Under the pieces are notes generated by a model. It searched no databases, was not told where the DNA came from, and saw only the letters and a program-made list of their open reading frames with translations. Both the position numbers and the translations under genes were made by a program. Shown piece after piece: positions 23,274 to 35,640 of a stretch of 64,000 nt of DNA. Where the stretch lies: contig NC_035178.2 of the NCBI RefSeq assembly GCF_001659605.2, forward strand, positions 2,783,091 to 2,847,090, written 5' to 3'. The number at the start of each line of letters is the position of its first letter. The first letter of the stretch is position 1. The stretch is from Manihot esculenta (lineage: Eukaryota > Streptophyta > Magnoliopsida > Malpighiales > Euphorbiaceae).

Positions 23274-23815
23274 TAGAAATATATAGAAAGTAGAAATAAG
23301 AGAAAAGTAGATGAGAGAAAATGATAAAAAAAAAAAAAAGAAAAAGAGAAAAGAAAAAAATGATAGAAAAATAAAACTTATGAAAAAGAAGGAAGAATGA
23401 GAGTAGAGTAAAAAGATGATAGAAAAATGAGAAAAAAGAGGAAATGATTAGAGAAGAAAATAATAGAAAAAGTATAGATAAAAAGAAAATGATAGAAGAA
23501 AATAATATGAGAGTAAATAATATGAATGATAATTATGGAGAAAATTAAGAATAAGAGAAGAAAGGGAATAAAACAATGGAAAGAAAATGGAGAAAGTGAA
23601 AGGAAAATTGTGGAGGAAAATAAAGAAAATAATTGAAGAGGGAAGAGAATGAGATAAAAAATGATAAGAGATGAAAGGAAAATAATAGAAAAAAAAATGA
23701 GATAAGAAAGTAAAATGAAAGAAAGTAATAGAAAAAGAAAGAAAATGAGAGGAAGGGAAAGAAAATGGAAGAAGTAAAAATGATAAAATGAATGAATGAT
23801 AAAAGGAAACAAAGT
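23274..23815. repeat. About 540-bp purine-rich (A/G) strand-asymmetric tract
   Basis: The plus strand is almost entirely A and G with isolated T and very few C, built of GAAAA, AGAAAATGA and GAGAG words. A long minus-strand frame over it is only the polypyrimidine reading of the tract. It abuts the palindromic repeats of the CACTA end. Confidence 0.75.
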
Positions 23816-23841
23816 GATGTAATATTTATAAAAGCATATTA

Positions 23842-24393
23842 TTAACGGATTTACTGATGGATTTAAATCCGTTAGAAATTTTGAAAAAAAAAAGTCAGGC
23901 TTTTTCCTTCCAAAAATTACTAACGGATTTTGAAATTCGTTAGTAATATTAACGGATTTACTAACGGATTTCAAATCAGTTACTAATACTAACGAATTTA
24001 CCAACGGATTTCAAATTTATTAGTAAATTTTCAAAAAAAAAGGACTTTTTCCTTCCAAAAATTATTAACGGATTTTGAAATCCATTAGTAATACTAACAG
24101 ATTACCAACAGATTTTAAATCCGTTGATAAATTTTTACATAAAATTTTTTACATTAAAATTTACCAACGGATTTTCAAATCTGTTAATAAATCCGTTAAC
24201 ATTACTAACGGATTTTCATCCATCAGAAATTTTCAATACAAATTATTTTATATATTTATAAGTTACCGACGGATTTTGAAATCCGTTAGTAATACTAACA
24301 GATTACAATGGATTTTCAAATCCGTTAAAATTAGTAACGAATTTTCATCGGTTAGTAAAATTCGTTGGTAAATCACAACTTTCTTGTAGTATG
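23842..24393. mobile_element. CACTA-type transposon terminus with subterminal palindromic repeats
   Basis: At least a dozen copies of ACGGATTT / AAATCCGTTAG words in both orientations, often joined as ACGGATTTTGAAATCCGT, fill the segment. At its right end the minus strand reads ACTACAAGAAAGTT, close to the CACTACAAGAAA inverted terminus of plant CACTA (En/Spm) elements with the outermost bases mutated. Dense subterminal repeats are typical of that superfamily. No opposite terminus or transposase was found, so this is a terminal remnant or a non-autonomous copy. Confidence 0.6.
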
Positions 24394-25104
24394 CACCTCA
24401 AAAATTATTAATAATAAAATTATACTTGTAAATTTATAATATTTTTATTTGAAACTCAATTATAATATTTAAACTGATTTCATTTAACGGCCGGAAATAT
24501 AAGCGTCATGTTTTTCCACTGTTCCCTCGCTCTTAAAAATCTAAATCTTTTTAGGATCAGTTCTTTAAGTGATAAATGACTAATTAGACTCTGAAATTTT
24601 AATTAATATCATTTAACTAAAACAATATAGAAGAAAAAATAGATAGAAAGACAAACAATGTTATTTAAATTTTTCAAAAATTGAAAAGTGAGTTTCTAAT
24701 AGTAGAAGAAACTATTTATAATAGAAATAAAATTATGAAAATATCTAAAATATCCAAAAAATAATTAAAATATAAAATTGAGTTCTAAACGGTAAAATTT
24801 TCATATCGAATTTTGTGACAGGCCTATTGTCATTGTCACATTTTTGAAAGTTGCGCGTCTCGAAATTTCTTTTCTGAAAAGATATCATGGGTCTCCATCA
24901 AACATTGATAGCAAAAGTTAGGTCCGGTTCAAATTTGATGTAAAATCTAAGACTAATCGCTCCATGTTACTAAGATTTAACTTTTAAGCTTATCAAACGA
25001 AACCGATTTGAATTTTTTTTTTGAAAATGAATATAGATTTAAACACAAAATTAGATTATACATCATTTTGGAAGTCACATAAAATAATACTCTATAAGAC
25101 TTTA
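24394..25104. other. Intergenic, nothing recognised
   Basis: AT-rich unique-looking sequence with no frame above background and no repeat structure noticed. Confidence 0.4.
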
Positions 25105-25120
25105 GGTATTCTGTCTACAA

Positions 25121-26069
25121 TTTTTTTTTTTTTAAAAAGAAACATTTGTGATTTTATTATTGTATTAAAGAAGTCACAATAAAAGAAGGTGGATTAATAT
25201 ACCAAACTCTCAAACCTGACTCGGAATGGGTACCCGTTGCTAACAAATGGGTACCCGTTGCTAACAAATGGGTAACCACATTCGCAGACCTATAGCTAAA
25301 ACAACATTTAGCATCAACGATCTCACTTAAAAGAGATTTACAATCAAACCAAAGGATAATCTAACGGTAAAACTTGATGAATTAATTGCTTGAACAACTG
25401 AAAGAGCACCCGATTCAATCAAAACCCGCTGCCAACTTTCACTCTTTATCCAACTTAAAACTTTAACAATGCCTATAGCTTCTGCGTTTTTTGCTGAGAA
25501 GAAATATGGATAACGACATGCTTTAACCGCCACAAACTCACCATATGAGTCACGTACAACAGCATCTAAACCCACAAAATCCAAAGTCGGGCCGGTAGAA
25601 GCATCTACATTGACTTTCATCCATCCTTCCGGTGGTCGTTGCCATGAACGCAAGTGGTCTGAACTTGGTGCAGCAGCAGTAGCTAAGGAAGAAGCAGCAA
25701 TAACAATTCAATTTTGTAGGAACCGTGAGGCCATATGGGAAACTTGAAAGGGAGATTGTCCTTTATGTTCCCACACAATAGAGTTCCTATTAGTTCACAA
25801 TGCCCAACAAACGATGAGTATTAATTTGTATTTATCAACAGAGGCCGGAACAAATACAGTTAAGAACCAATCCATGATTGAATTAACACTTGAATACTGC
25901 CGTCCTATATTAGTTTGCATCCAAACTTCTAGAGCAAAAGAACATTGAATCAAACTATACATTATAATCTCACTTTCACACTGACAAACCGGACATATAT
26001 TATAAATTTGTATCTGACGTCGTTGAAGCAATGGTATTCTATTCACAGTAGATCATGGACAGAAGCAAC
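25121..26069 (-). mobile_element. 5'-truncated LINE (zf-RVT and RNase H remnants, poly(A) tail)
   Basis: On the minus strand, a zf-RVT-type segment at 26046-25795 (ICPVCQCESE..H-like..C..W) is followed by an RNase H (RVT_3-type) segment at 25653-25327 (GWMKVNVDAS, AEAIGIVKVL, ESGALSVVQAIN). It then ends in an A-tail (plus-strand T-run at 25121-25133). This is the order at the 3' end of plant L1-type LINEs. GGTATTCTGTCTACAA at 25105-25120 and GGTATTCTGTCCACAA at 26070-26085 look like a 16-bp target duplication with one mismatch, though a similar word also occurs just inside the right end. Frames are interrupted; it is inactive. Confidence 0.75.
25228..25276. repeat. 21-bp tandem repeat, 2.3 copies
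   Basis: GGGTACCCGTTGCTAACAAAT occurs twice head to tail from 25228 and 25249, then GGGTAACC begins a third copy. It lies in the 3' untranslated part of the LINE. Confidence 0.8.
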
Positions 26070-26085
26070 GGTATTCTGTCCACAA

Positions 26086-27043
26086 TAGATAGTCCATGAT
26101 GAGTATTTTGAGTCAAATGAACCATTTAATCAGTTGCTCTGTTAGCTCCATGATAAATACCAGTAACCTAAAAAGTAAATAAGCGTTTGTTGAATTTGTT
26201 AGACAATATATATTTTCTAAATTATAGTGGATATTAATTCTTTCTAGTAATAACTTTAGTAGTCTCGAGACGATCGGCTCAATGGTGGAAGTTTTAATTT
26301 TATAAAGATGAAGGACTACAAAATATTTTCAAGCTTTTCTGGAGTACCTTAATTGATCAGTGGATAGGTCTATGATGTCTATACAAGGTCTATACAATCT
26401 CAAAAATATAAAAGTTATATTTAGATGATATGGAAAATTAAAAAAATAAAATCAAAATTCTTTAAAACTGTATTTTTTATTATTTTGAGATTAAAGTTAG
26501 TCGTAAAAATTAAACAAATAAATAATAAAAAGGAGAACTCAAAAAAAATTTTAAAACCAATAAATTGAATCCAACCATAAGATTTGGTTTTATTATGGGA
26601 AAAAACAAAAAAAAATTCCGACAAGAGCAGGTGTTACTAGCTTTTAATTTCTTTTGATCTTCTTATACGATAAAGGATCAAGTAAACAAATTAAAGATAT
26701 CATTTCTTTTTCACCAAAGATACAGTGATCAAATAATTAATTAGAAAATATCTGCTGAAATACTTTACTTTGATAAATAATATATCATTTTCTTTTTATT
26801 TATTTCATCATTTTCTTGATTACACATATAAATGAAAACGTCACACAAACTTCCAGAGTGCAAATCCGAGTAGACTGCACACCAGTGACAATGGCAATTA
26901 ACATATAATCACAGGAATTATTACAACAAAAGACAACCTATGCAGGTTCTACAACGACTGATTTATTTATTTGCACGAATGCAAAGTTGGCTAACCCTTG
27001 ATACGGCCCCTAGATACGGGAGTGACTGTAGCCATATTGCTCA
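26086..27043. other. Downstream flank of gene D
   Basis: AT-rich and non-coding. From about 26400 it matches 36930-37590 downstream of gene E, and 26630-26830 resembles 60125-60380 before relic G, so it belongs to the array-2 duplication unit. Confidence 0.5.
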
Positions 27044-28963
27044 TTATTCAAAACAACAGGGCTGCAGCCGAGGTGATACGACAACTTTCAAGGGGGTCGT
27101 TTTCATATTTGTTAGTCCAATGCCAGGAGTCATATCAACAGCTGCATCTTCGGGAGTGGAAATTTCAAAAGCTTGCAGCAAAGTGGCTAATGTCAAATGC
27201 ACTATGTGGAGCGCATAAGATGCTGCAGGGCATGCTCTTCTGCCACCTCCAAATGGAAGCAACTCAAAGTTTTGGCTCCTGACATCAACGTTCTTACGGG
27301 TTGTGAGAAACCTTTCTGGCTTGAACTCCATTGGGTCTGGCCACACACGAGGGTCCCTTTGTATCTTCCAAACATTAACCATTAGCCAAGTGTTTTTTGG
27401 GACATAATAGCCACCTATGGTGCAGTCCCGAGTGAACTGACGAGGCCCAGGGATAAATGCTGGTGGGTAGAGACGTAGCGTTTCTTTAACTATGGCTTGG
27501 AGATAAACAAGTTTGCTGATGTCTTTTTCATTCACTAATCGTTCCTTGCCAACAACTTTGTCGAGTTCTTCTTGTGCACTTCTCAATGCATGTCGATTGT
27601 TCAGCAGTAGTGCAAGTGCCCACGTCATTGCAACTGTAACTGTCTCATTCCCAGCAATCATACTCTGCAAACAATTTTAGTCCATCAATTTCATAACAAT
27701 CAAAATCAACCCTATAAGTCAATTACTCTCATTCAATTTGTTGGAATAATTTTCTCGAGAAGAACTTTTATTTTTTATATTTTATATTCATAGGAGAATA
27801 ATCAGAAGTTAACATTCTCACCAAAAATAATTTAATATATCTGTTGTATGTAGATATCTACAGAGATCCATCATCATCAATGATTGTAATAAAATCATTA
27901 TACATAAAACAATTGAATAGTAAAATTTCTCCATTTTTACTCGTAATAAATTTTTTGGATGATAAAAAAAAAAACCATTACTTTTTTTACTATAAAGCTT
28001 GAATTATATATACGTTACCAAGGATGTGGCTTTATTGATTGTATCAGCATCATAACCTTCAAGGCTTTTGTCATCAAGAATCGAAAGCATGACGTCCATG
28101 AAGTCTTGTTCTTCTTTAGATTCTTCACCCAAACACCTATTTCGCTTATGTTCTTCTAGCCATTTCTCCAAAACATCATCTATTTCTTTAGCAATTTTCT
28201 TCATTGCCTTCTCATGTCCACCCACATCCATCCATCCAAGAAATGGAACAGCGTCCCTCAAAACAAGCGTCCCCAGAAAATAAAAAAGTTTCGTTATTCC
28301 ATCCTGAAACTTTCGCCCTTCTTTCTCGTCACCAACAGCACCACCACCAAAATATTTCTTGCCTATAATCATCCTAAGAAGCACGTTCAAATTTAGGTCA
28401 CTGAACCATTGCTTCATATCAACAACCTTTTTGTCCTGCCATGCTTTGTACAACTCTTTCATGGAACTCTCCACTTCCTGGATTCTAATATGCTTGAGAA
28501 GCTCAAGCCGGCGGTTAGAGAGAAGTTCAAAGATTGATATTTTACGAGTTTCAGACCAATATGGACCGCCGGGGTTAAAAGGAAAGAAAGCATAGTTGTA
28601 GCCCATAAATTTTGCGGCTACCAATGCTGGACGGAAGGTTACAATCATGTCATTGATACCAGTGAATATTTCCTTAGCCACCTCTGAACTGCTCACTACG
28701 AGAACAGGGTGAGCCCCAACCCGTACAGTGAAGATGGGACCATATTTATCAGCGAGTGTACCCAACGTGACATGAGGCTCGGATCCTGAAAACAAAGAAA
28801 AATGACCAGTTAAAGGCCATGCACCCGTTGGTTGGGGTGCCAATATGGCCTTGGAAGCTCTGGATTTCCATTTCTTTAAGCTTAATAGATATAAAGGGAG
28901 GAAAAGAGAGACAAAGATCCAGGCTACTATTGAGGTGTTCAAAAATGGAGAAAGATAATCCAT
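27044..28963 (-). CDS. Gene D: divergent CYP82-type cytochrome P450, complete
   Basis: Two exons: 28963-28019 (315 codons) and 27664-27044 (206 codons plus stop) with a 354-base GT-AG intron in phase 0; 521 residues. Features: membrane anchor (about 8-28), hinge APQPTGAWPLTGH, C-helix YWSETRK, I-helix AGNETV (319-324), ExxR in KETLR (376-379), KPERF and heme loop PFGGGRRACPA with Cys near 460. The fold motifs and heme ligand are intact, but the residue two after the heme Cys is Ala where most P450s have Gly, and the I-helix keeps the Glu-Thr pair while its last Thr is Val. The B'-C region (VTFRPALVAAK) departs from array 1, implying a different substrate pocket. It is the only intact member of array 2. 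Function is inferred as an ER monooxygenase; substrate unknown. Confidence 0.9.
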
Positions 28964-29038
28964 TTTCCTAAGATTTTAATAGATGGAGGATGGGTTTTCT
29001 TCTTAAATTAATTGCATATAGAAGCTTAAGTTGCACAC

Positions 29039-29048
29039 CTATATATAG
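29039..29048 (-). promoter_or_regulatory. TATA box candidate of gene D
   Basis: CTATATATAG lies 76 bases before the ATG and is conserved in the same place before gene E (49060-49069). Confidence 0.5.
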
Positions 29049-29243
29049 AGTCACAATAGTACTAGTGGAAGAAAATTTTAGAGTATAGTGGATATATATC
29101 CCAATTTGATAATATTAAAAGAAGAGAATAGCTATGAAAAAAAAATCAATTCATATTTTTATTTTTTAAATACACAAATTAAAATATAAATTCTAGTGGT
29201 ATTATAAAAATATTTTATAATCTCTCCAATTATTGATGTGTAT

Positions 29244-29661
29244 TGATGATCTGAAAATCAAAAAGTTAGAGTTTTAATATGAATGAGTGAAATTAGCACG
29301 AATGATTCAGATCTTCTTCTTTTATTCATTTTTCTTTTATCTTTTAGTGATGTATAACCGTCACCCTGTTAGTCCATACGTACGAACATACATATCTTCT
29401 TATCATCATCAAGCGGCTCTTTAATTCTTTTTTGGTGCTCATACTGATAAAATTGTGGTATAGTTGAGCCTGCTTTCCTATTCCCTATCATATCAGATGA
29501 ATTGAGTCTCCCTTTGATGAGTCTGAGTCCCTACCTGTTCGATCGTAAACTAGATTACACGCTAATAGATCGGCTTATATAATAAGTTTTGATATATTTT
29601 AAATTTTTCAGCGGAGTAAAAATTCAACTACAATCTGAGTCAATTAAACATAACGGTCATG
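29244..29661. mobile_element. Solo LTR related to the Tat-like family
   Basis: It begins TGATGATCTGAAAATC and ends near AACGGTCATGA, and is a diverged match to the LTR at 31935-32362, including the TATAACCGTCACCCTGTTAG block also seen at 47548-47567. No clear target duplication was found, and the right end is uncertain by a few bases. Gene E has no copy here, so it entered after the D/E duplication or was lost from E. Confidence 0.65.
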
Positions 29662-31934
29662 ACACATGATCCATCCCTTAAATACACATAATTCTTTTAC
29701 TTAATTTTTAAGTTATAAAGAAAAAGAAAAAGATATTTGGACACTTTGAATTTCTAATTATAATATATATTTAAATAGTTGTTTTTATAAAAATATTAAA
29801 ATAATTATTGATTAACTAACGAATAAGAGGAGTGATTGGATATTTATTTTTTAATTTTTATAAATAAAGTAAATAAATTTAAAATAATGGTTAGTTGAAA
29901 GTGGAAGACTTGCGGTCAACTATGAGCGGCTCCGTTTAAAACCAAAAAATCACGTGACATGCAACGCAACGCAATTTTTTTTAATTGATTTTGATTGAGT
30001 TTTAACTAATATCTTATAATCGATTTAGGTTCACTAAGTAAATATAGATAAATTGTGAATTTTTATTCATTGCTCTTAATTAATATCTTTAACTACTAGA
30101 TTATATACGGGATTTTTATATTTTTAATATTAAAAAATATTATTTAAGAATTTTTCTGTAAATTTGGTGAATATGGATTTATTTATTACACTGACTTGTG
30201 ATAATGATTGCTAACAAACAAAGCTCACAAGTGGCAGGGCCACTTGAAAAATGGAGGGTCCCTAAATTAACTTTATTTCATATAGAGTAATTTTTAATTT
30301 CGCAAAAATTATATAAAATTTATGAAAATTTTTCAATTTTATTTTAACAATTATATGTTTTTATTTTTATTGTTATTTTTATATATTATGAATTAACTTT
30401 ATTTTAATTAATTTTTTATATTTTAAATTAATTAATATTAATATTTAGTTAATAAAAATAAAATAAAATAAAATTTGATACTTATATTATCATATTGGCC
30501 ACATCATACCTTTAATAGTATGGCCCAAAAGGGGTGACGAAATATTTGTATGTTTCATAATAAAATAGAAAAAATAAAGGGAAAGTAGTTAATTGATAAA
30601 AACATTTTATAATATAACTATTAAATGTGAGTTGCATTTTTGTGCTTGTTGTACGCTATATTAATTTTGCTAATTGATGCATTTAAGGTTTCGTATGAAT
30701 ACAAATGAATAGATAAAATCAAACTCCCGACAGCTAATCAGATAATAAAATTAAAAGGCAGCTAATAAGGTAATAAAATTAGAAGTTTTAATATTTAATT
30801 TACAACTGATTTTTCTGTTAGTTAAGTTCGTGGTTATACTATTTTACTTGTTTATATTTTATCTAAAAAATTTATTAGGTATAATTATTTTTGTGTTTAA
30901 AATTATATGTTAAATGAAATTTTATTAATACAATCAATAGTTTTACTTTAAAACAATATTTAATTTAAAATTTTATAAATTGTGTCTAGCGACACTCAAC
31001 TAGCGACACTCAACTAGTTAGATTCATCGTTATACTGTTTTACTTATTCATACTTTACTTAAAAAATTTATTAGGTATAATTATTTCTTTATTTGTGATT
31101 ATATTTTTTTTATTAGATGAAATTTTATTAATATAATCAATATTTTTACTTTAAAAAAATATTTAATTTTAAGATTTTCTAAATTGTGTCCAACCACACT
31201 CAACTAGATGTACAATAAAATCTTAATTTAAAATTAAAGAATAAAAAATATGTGTCATTATCTATGTGGAACTTATACTTTAGCAAATCATACGTTTTTT
31301 AGCTTTTTTTTTTTTTCGTTTTTAATACCATGAGTTAATTTTCTGATTAATTTTTTTATGTTTTTGGTGACATAAGAAAAGTGATATGGCCTCCTAACTT
31401 ATAGTTTGGCTAAGTAGTTACAAATAGAATAGTTAAATGAGGGACTAATAAAAAATTTTAAAATTTAATATGGTTAATTTGCTTACGCTTTTATATATTA
31501 TATATAAATATTGTAATGCTATCGATTCAAAAAAAATACTGTAATACTAATTATTTTAATAATGATTTTTTTTGAAAGCAATAATTATTTTAATAATGAT
31601 TAAAATAAAAATTAAAATAAGTAACAAAAAAATTATAATATACTCTGCAGAACAAGGCAACATTGGTTAATTTGCAGAATCAATAAAAATAAAATAAAAT
31701 TTGATACCTCGTTTGATTTGATCACGCATCTATCCCATTAACCACACCATATTTATAAATGCTATGGTCCAAATGGGAGTGACAATATTTTATATTCAGT
31801 AATAAAATAGAAAAACACAAAGTGAAAGTAGTTAATACATAAAATCATTTTATAATACAACTTTTTTTTTGTTTTAAATGTGCGTTACATTTTTGTGTTT
31901 TGTTGTATATTAAATTTAATTTATTATATATAAG
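29662..31934. other. AT-rich far upstream flank of gene D
   Basis: Non-coding. Blocks near 30395-30660 and 31680-31930 match 49180-49430 and 49735-50530 upstream of gene E in the same order, with large indels between them. Confidence 0.45.
30835..31210. repeat. About 190-bp tandem duplication
   Basis: Two units share AAAAAATTTATTAGGTATAA and end in ACACTCAACTAG or a variant; the first unit's end is itself doubled (TAGCGACACTCAAC twice near 30990-31015). Confidence 0.65.
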
Positions 31935-34308
31935 TGATGATCTGAGATTTAGAAGAAGATAGAGTTTTGATGTGAGTGAGTGAGCTTAATTTGAATGGTT
32001 CAAGTCTTTTTCTTGTATTTCTTTTTTTCCTTATCTCGTCATCCTACTATAGTACCACATGTCTCTATCATACAAAACCCTATGTACGGAGTACCTATCT
32101 TTTCACGTCACGTGGCCATTTAATTCCCTTCCGGCGCTCGTGTTGATAGATAGTTGGGTCTGCTCTTCTACTCCCCCACCACGTCAGATGAGTTGGGTCC
32201 CTCTTTGATAAGTTCGGACCCCGGTCAGCCCAATTTACTCGATCATGGACTGGGTTACGCACTAATGGGCCAGCTTGCATAGTGAGTTCTGATAGGTTTT
32301 GGATATGTCTCTCCTGCAAGGTCTCAACTACGACCTGGGTGCCAGTGGCCCAGCGGGCATCAAGTGCCCATTTATCTGCTTATTAGTTATTCCATGATTA
32401 ATAAGGGGGCAAATCCCGAAATCTCAATTATGATCGCATGGCCCTAGGGAGGCTCCTTGTCAAAACATCTTTCTTCCGCTTTATCCATTTCAAATTCGTA
32501 TTCAGTTTTGCTCTAGACTCTTCCTCTTGCTCTGCTTTCCTTAATCTGTCTTTCCTCGTCTCAGCAAATTTTCCTCCGAGGTACTTCTCCATTCTTCCTA
32601 CGGCTGTCGTTAGAATTCCCGATGTTGTGGGTCTGATGTCCATGGTTACTCCTTCCACTCTTTCCAATTTTTCTCCAACGAATACATAGACACCTTCATT
32701 TATAGAATTAGGGCTTCTCTTCGCAGTGAGAGGATTGTCCTCCCTGTTTCTCTGCCGGTAGATTTGATAGATTTCCAATAGGGTCGTAACTTGATTTTCT
32801 ATGTTAAGCAACGCGATTTCGGATTAACCTTTCCATTCACCCCCTTCTTTATCGAGGTCTTCTGTTACTTTGGAGTGACCCCTCGCATGTTATCCTCGAA
32901 TTCCATCCTCTTCATGTGTTCTTTTGAATCAATCAGTTTTTTATGGGGTTTTGCCCCTTCTGTCACTCTATTTTCCATCTTCTTCTATTTTGTCTGAGCC
33001 AATTATGGATTCTATTACTTTGCTCCCCGGGGGGTACAAAGATTCAATAAAAGACTGGGCTGAGGCCTTCATAGTAGTAGAGTTGAAGGAGGGCTCAGGG
33101 ATCAACTGAGATGTTGATCTCTCCTGGAGAGAGGTCCTCTAGGGCTGTAACGACCTTCCTCGGCTGCCCTTAGTGGACCAAATCTGCCTTCTTCGACTGA
33201 CCTCTGTCCAAAAGAAGTATGATGTCGAGAAGTGCATTTTCGTGTTTAACCTTCGTGACTGCCTGGAAGCTGGTATTCGTTAAAAACTATTTTCCTATCT
33301 TTTTCTTTTTCTCCCTTTTTTTTTGTTGTGTTTTCTTTTTATTGTTCTTGGCTTTAACTCGAGTTATTTTCATCTTTTCAGCCTCCACTGTGCTAATGGA
33401 CAAGATCAGGCCGCCCAAGAATTTTACTATGTCCAGGGAGAGTATGAAGGCCACTCTAGAGGCCTTCAAGGCAGATTGGACAGTTGCAGACGTGACCCGC
33501 GAAATTTTCCATGCGGTCACTCCTGTTGTGGCAAGTCGGCTGCCACTCCTGCTTCTTCTCAGGAAGGGCTTTTGGTCCGCGGCCTCAAGGGCCTCCACTC
33601 ATGGCAAGGCTCCGGCCTCATCCAAGTCTCCAGCTACTTCGAAGCCCAAGCCAGCCTCCAATCCAGCCTCTTGGGAGCCTATCACTATTAACGAGTCCGC
33701 TGAGAGTGGCTCTAAGAGAGGACTGAAGTTGCTCCTCTAGCGATCCAATCCCGCTAGACTGCTGCTTCTATCGTGATTGGTGGGGCTGCTGGCAAGCGGG
33801 CCTAGACTCATAAGGTCCTCCTAAGAGTCGGGCTACTAAGAAGGCGTGCACGATAGGATGTTCAAAGACTGCTCCCCCTTCCTCCGCAGACAAAGGAAAA
33901 TAGGTCGTGGAGCGGCTATCCTCGGCTCTTGACAAAGAGCTCCTTAACACCACTGAGGTGACTCCGGAGTCTTTGCCAGCTTATGTGATCGAAATGCTCT
34001 GCAACCGGATGTTTAAGGGGACTCTGAACGCCTTGAATCCTCCCTTCCTCTCTCTCATTAGTCACCTCGCTCGCTCCACCAATCAGCAGGCCATGTTTAA
34101 CACTCTCTCTCTAGACAACCTTGGAGATAGCTTGAAGGAAATGTTCCTCATGGTAAGCCACTATTCCTTAAAGGTATTTTTAGTAATTTTACTTTCTCTA
34201 ACTCTGTTTTACTTTAGGCTTTTTGAGATCTTCCTCCAGATTAATGCGAGGAATCGGTTCTTCCAGAACTCGGTGGAGCAGCGCATCACATGTTATGATG
34301 TCAGAATC
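31935..34308 (-). mobile_element. Truncated Tat-like retrotransposon: one LTR plus 3' internal part
   Basis: An LTR at 31935-32362 (TGATGATCTGAG...GGGCATCA) is followed by the same internal sequence that follows the LTR at 38424-38867, including the antisense-strand ORF. Coding pol and the second LTR are missing. At 34309 the sequence returns to host DNA matching 51266 upstream of gene E. The insertion thus sits in the D flank and is absent from E. Confidence 0.7.
32620..34300 (+). pseudogene. Antisense ORF of the truncated Tat-like element (putative gypsy-type transposon domain)
   Basis: On the strand opposite to the element, frames joined across shifts encode LTFPFTPFFIEVFCYFGVTP and following residues. 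This resembles the N-terminal part of the plant 'putative gypsy type transposon' domain (PF04195-like: FPL..F...L..Y..APSQL.PN). GT-AG introns can be drawn at 33273-33381 and 34153-34217. The exon between starts MDKIRPPKNF and is rich in Ser/Pro/Lys later on. The first intron is also present in the copy at 39107-40248. Frameshifts near 32700 and a stop after GLKLLL (33740) break it. Function of such antisense ORFs is unknown. Confidence 0.55.
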
Positions 34309-35159
34309 AAATTTATATGATTTTTCATATTCAGTATTCAATTCGTATTTTAGAAGAATTATCTATTTTTTATTGTTATCATCTTATCTCTTCCACATTA
34401 GGTCTTATCTCTATGAAAAATCAACAATTGGGAATATAAAAATTAGAAAATGAAGATTCAAAGGAAAAAGTTATTGTTCCACGTCATATTACAAAGGACT
34501 CAAAACCAATAAAGAAGTCTAATCACAAGACCCAATATCCAAACCAAACCCACCGCCCAAGCACACAACCGTCGAACTAGAATCACAATCCACCTCTAGC
34601 CACTGCCATCTCGTCCTTCATAGCCAAGGTCGAAAAAAACAAAATAGAAATTCATAACCAATCAGATAAGCAATTCCTGACTAACAGAGAGATAAACAAA
34701 GAGATTCAAAACCAGATCAAGCATTAAAGCAAACGACCTTCCACCACAAACCCTAACAAGCAGTAAATCAAAATCTGGAGAAAAGTACCATCCAAACAAC
34801 CATAAAGCACCCAAAAACCCTATCAACTATGTAGAAAAACACCATGGATGAAGAAGCTTGACACTCTGAGCATCGTACAACGGAAGGATACAAGATAGAA
34901 CCCGCGACTTTTAACAAGTCTTTAGAAGGGTAGGTATTGACGCGGTTCTAAGTTGTAGATATCACGAGTAGAAGACCTCCAGGTGAATAAAAATAAAGAC
35001 TCAAAACCACAAATTCAAAAACACCCATAAAATTTATTGGGATATTACTGTATAGTATTAGTTATTATGTCCCTTTCATGTACCATACTAACTTTTTTTA
35101 AGAGGAATACATTTAGTGTGGAATTAAATGAAATTTATATATCACAAAATAATACTTGG

Positions 35160-35640
35160 TTTAGCATATTCATAGAAAAGAGTATAGTCAATCTCACAGC
35201 GCCCAGCTGACAAGGAACGAGATACGTTGTCTTAGAAGAAACTCTCCACATGTCTACAAAGAAAGTAATTTAAGCATTATTGGTAACGCACATGAATTCA
35301 CACTCGTCAATTGCTACAGATTTAATCAGACGTCTGGCATTTGAGTTTCCACTTTTGCACTATCCTTTCAATTTCACTCTCGTAATGAATGTTTTATGTT
35401 TTATTTCCCAAAGGTCAACAGTGGCTGCTCCCACCGACCTTGACTTATTTTTCGTTTGCAATATTTTTAAATTTTATATTTAAAGAAGATGTTAATAAAA
35501 ACGTTTCAAATATGTTAGTTTAATAATATTAAAATTATAATTAAATTAAGGACGATATAGTTATGAAGATATTCCAAAATTGTTTTCTATTAAGTATACC
35601 TAAATTAAATTTTTTAATTAAATTGAAAATGTAAATGTAT
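35160..35640. repeat. Duplicated intergenic segment, copy 1 (partner 54010-54550)
   Basis: Both copies share CAATCTCACAGCGCC, ACGTTGTCTTAGAAGAA and GGTCAACAGTGGCTGCTCCCA and lie to the left of a P450 exon 2 (E and F). They are part of the array-2 duplication unit. Confidence 0.6.

Noticed and set aside
23378..24004. 208-codon minus-strand open frame
   Set aside because: It is the polypyrimidine reading of a low-complexity purine tract (Phe/Leu/Ser/Ile only) running into CACTA palindromes; no protein domain.
26940..27385. Plus-strand frames opposite exon 2 of gene D (also at 37503-37935)
   Set aside because: Antisense shadows of the P450 coding sequence.
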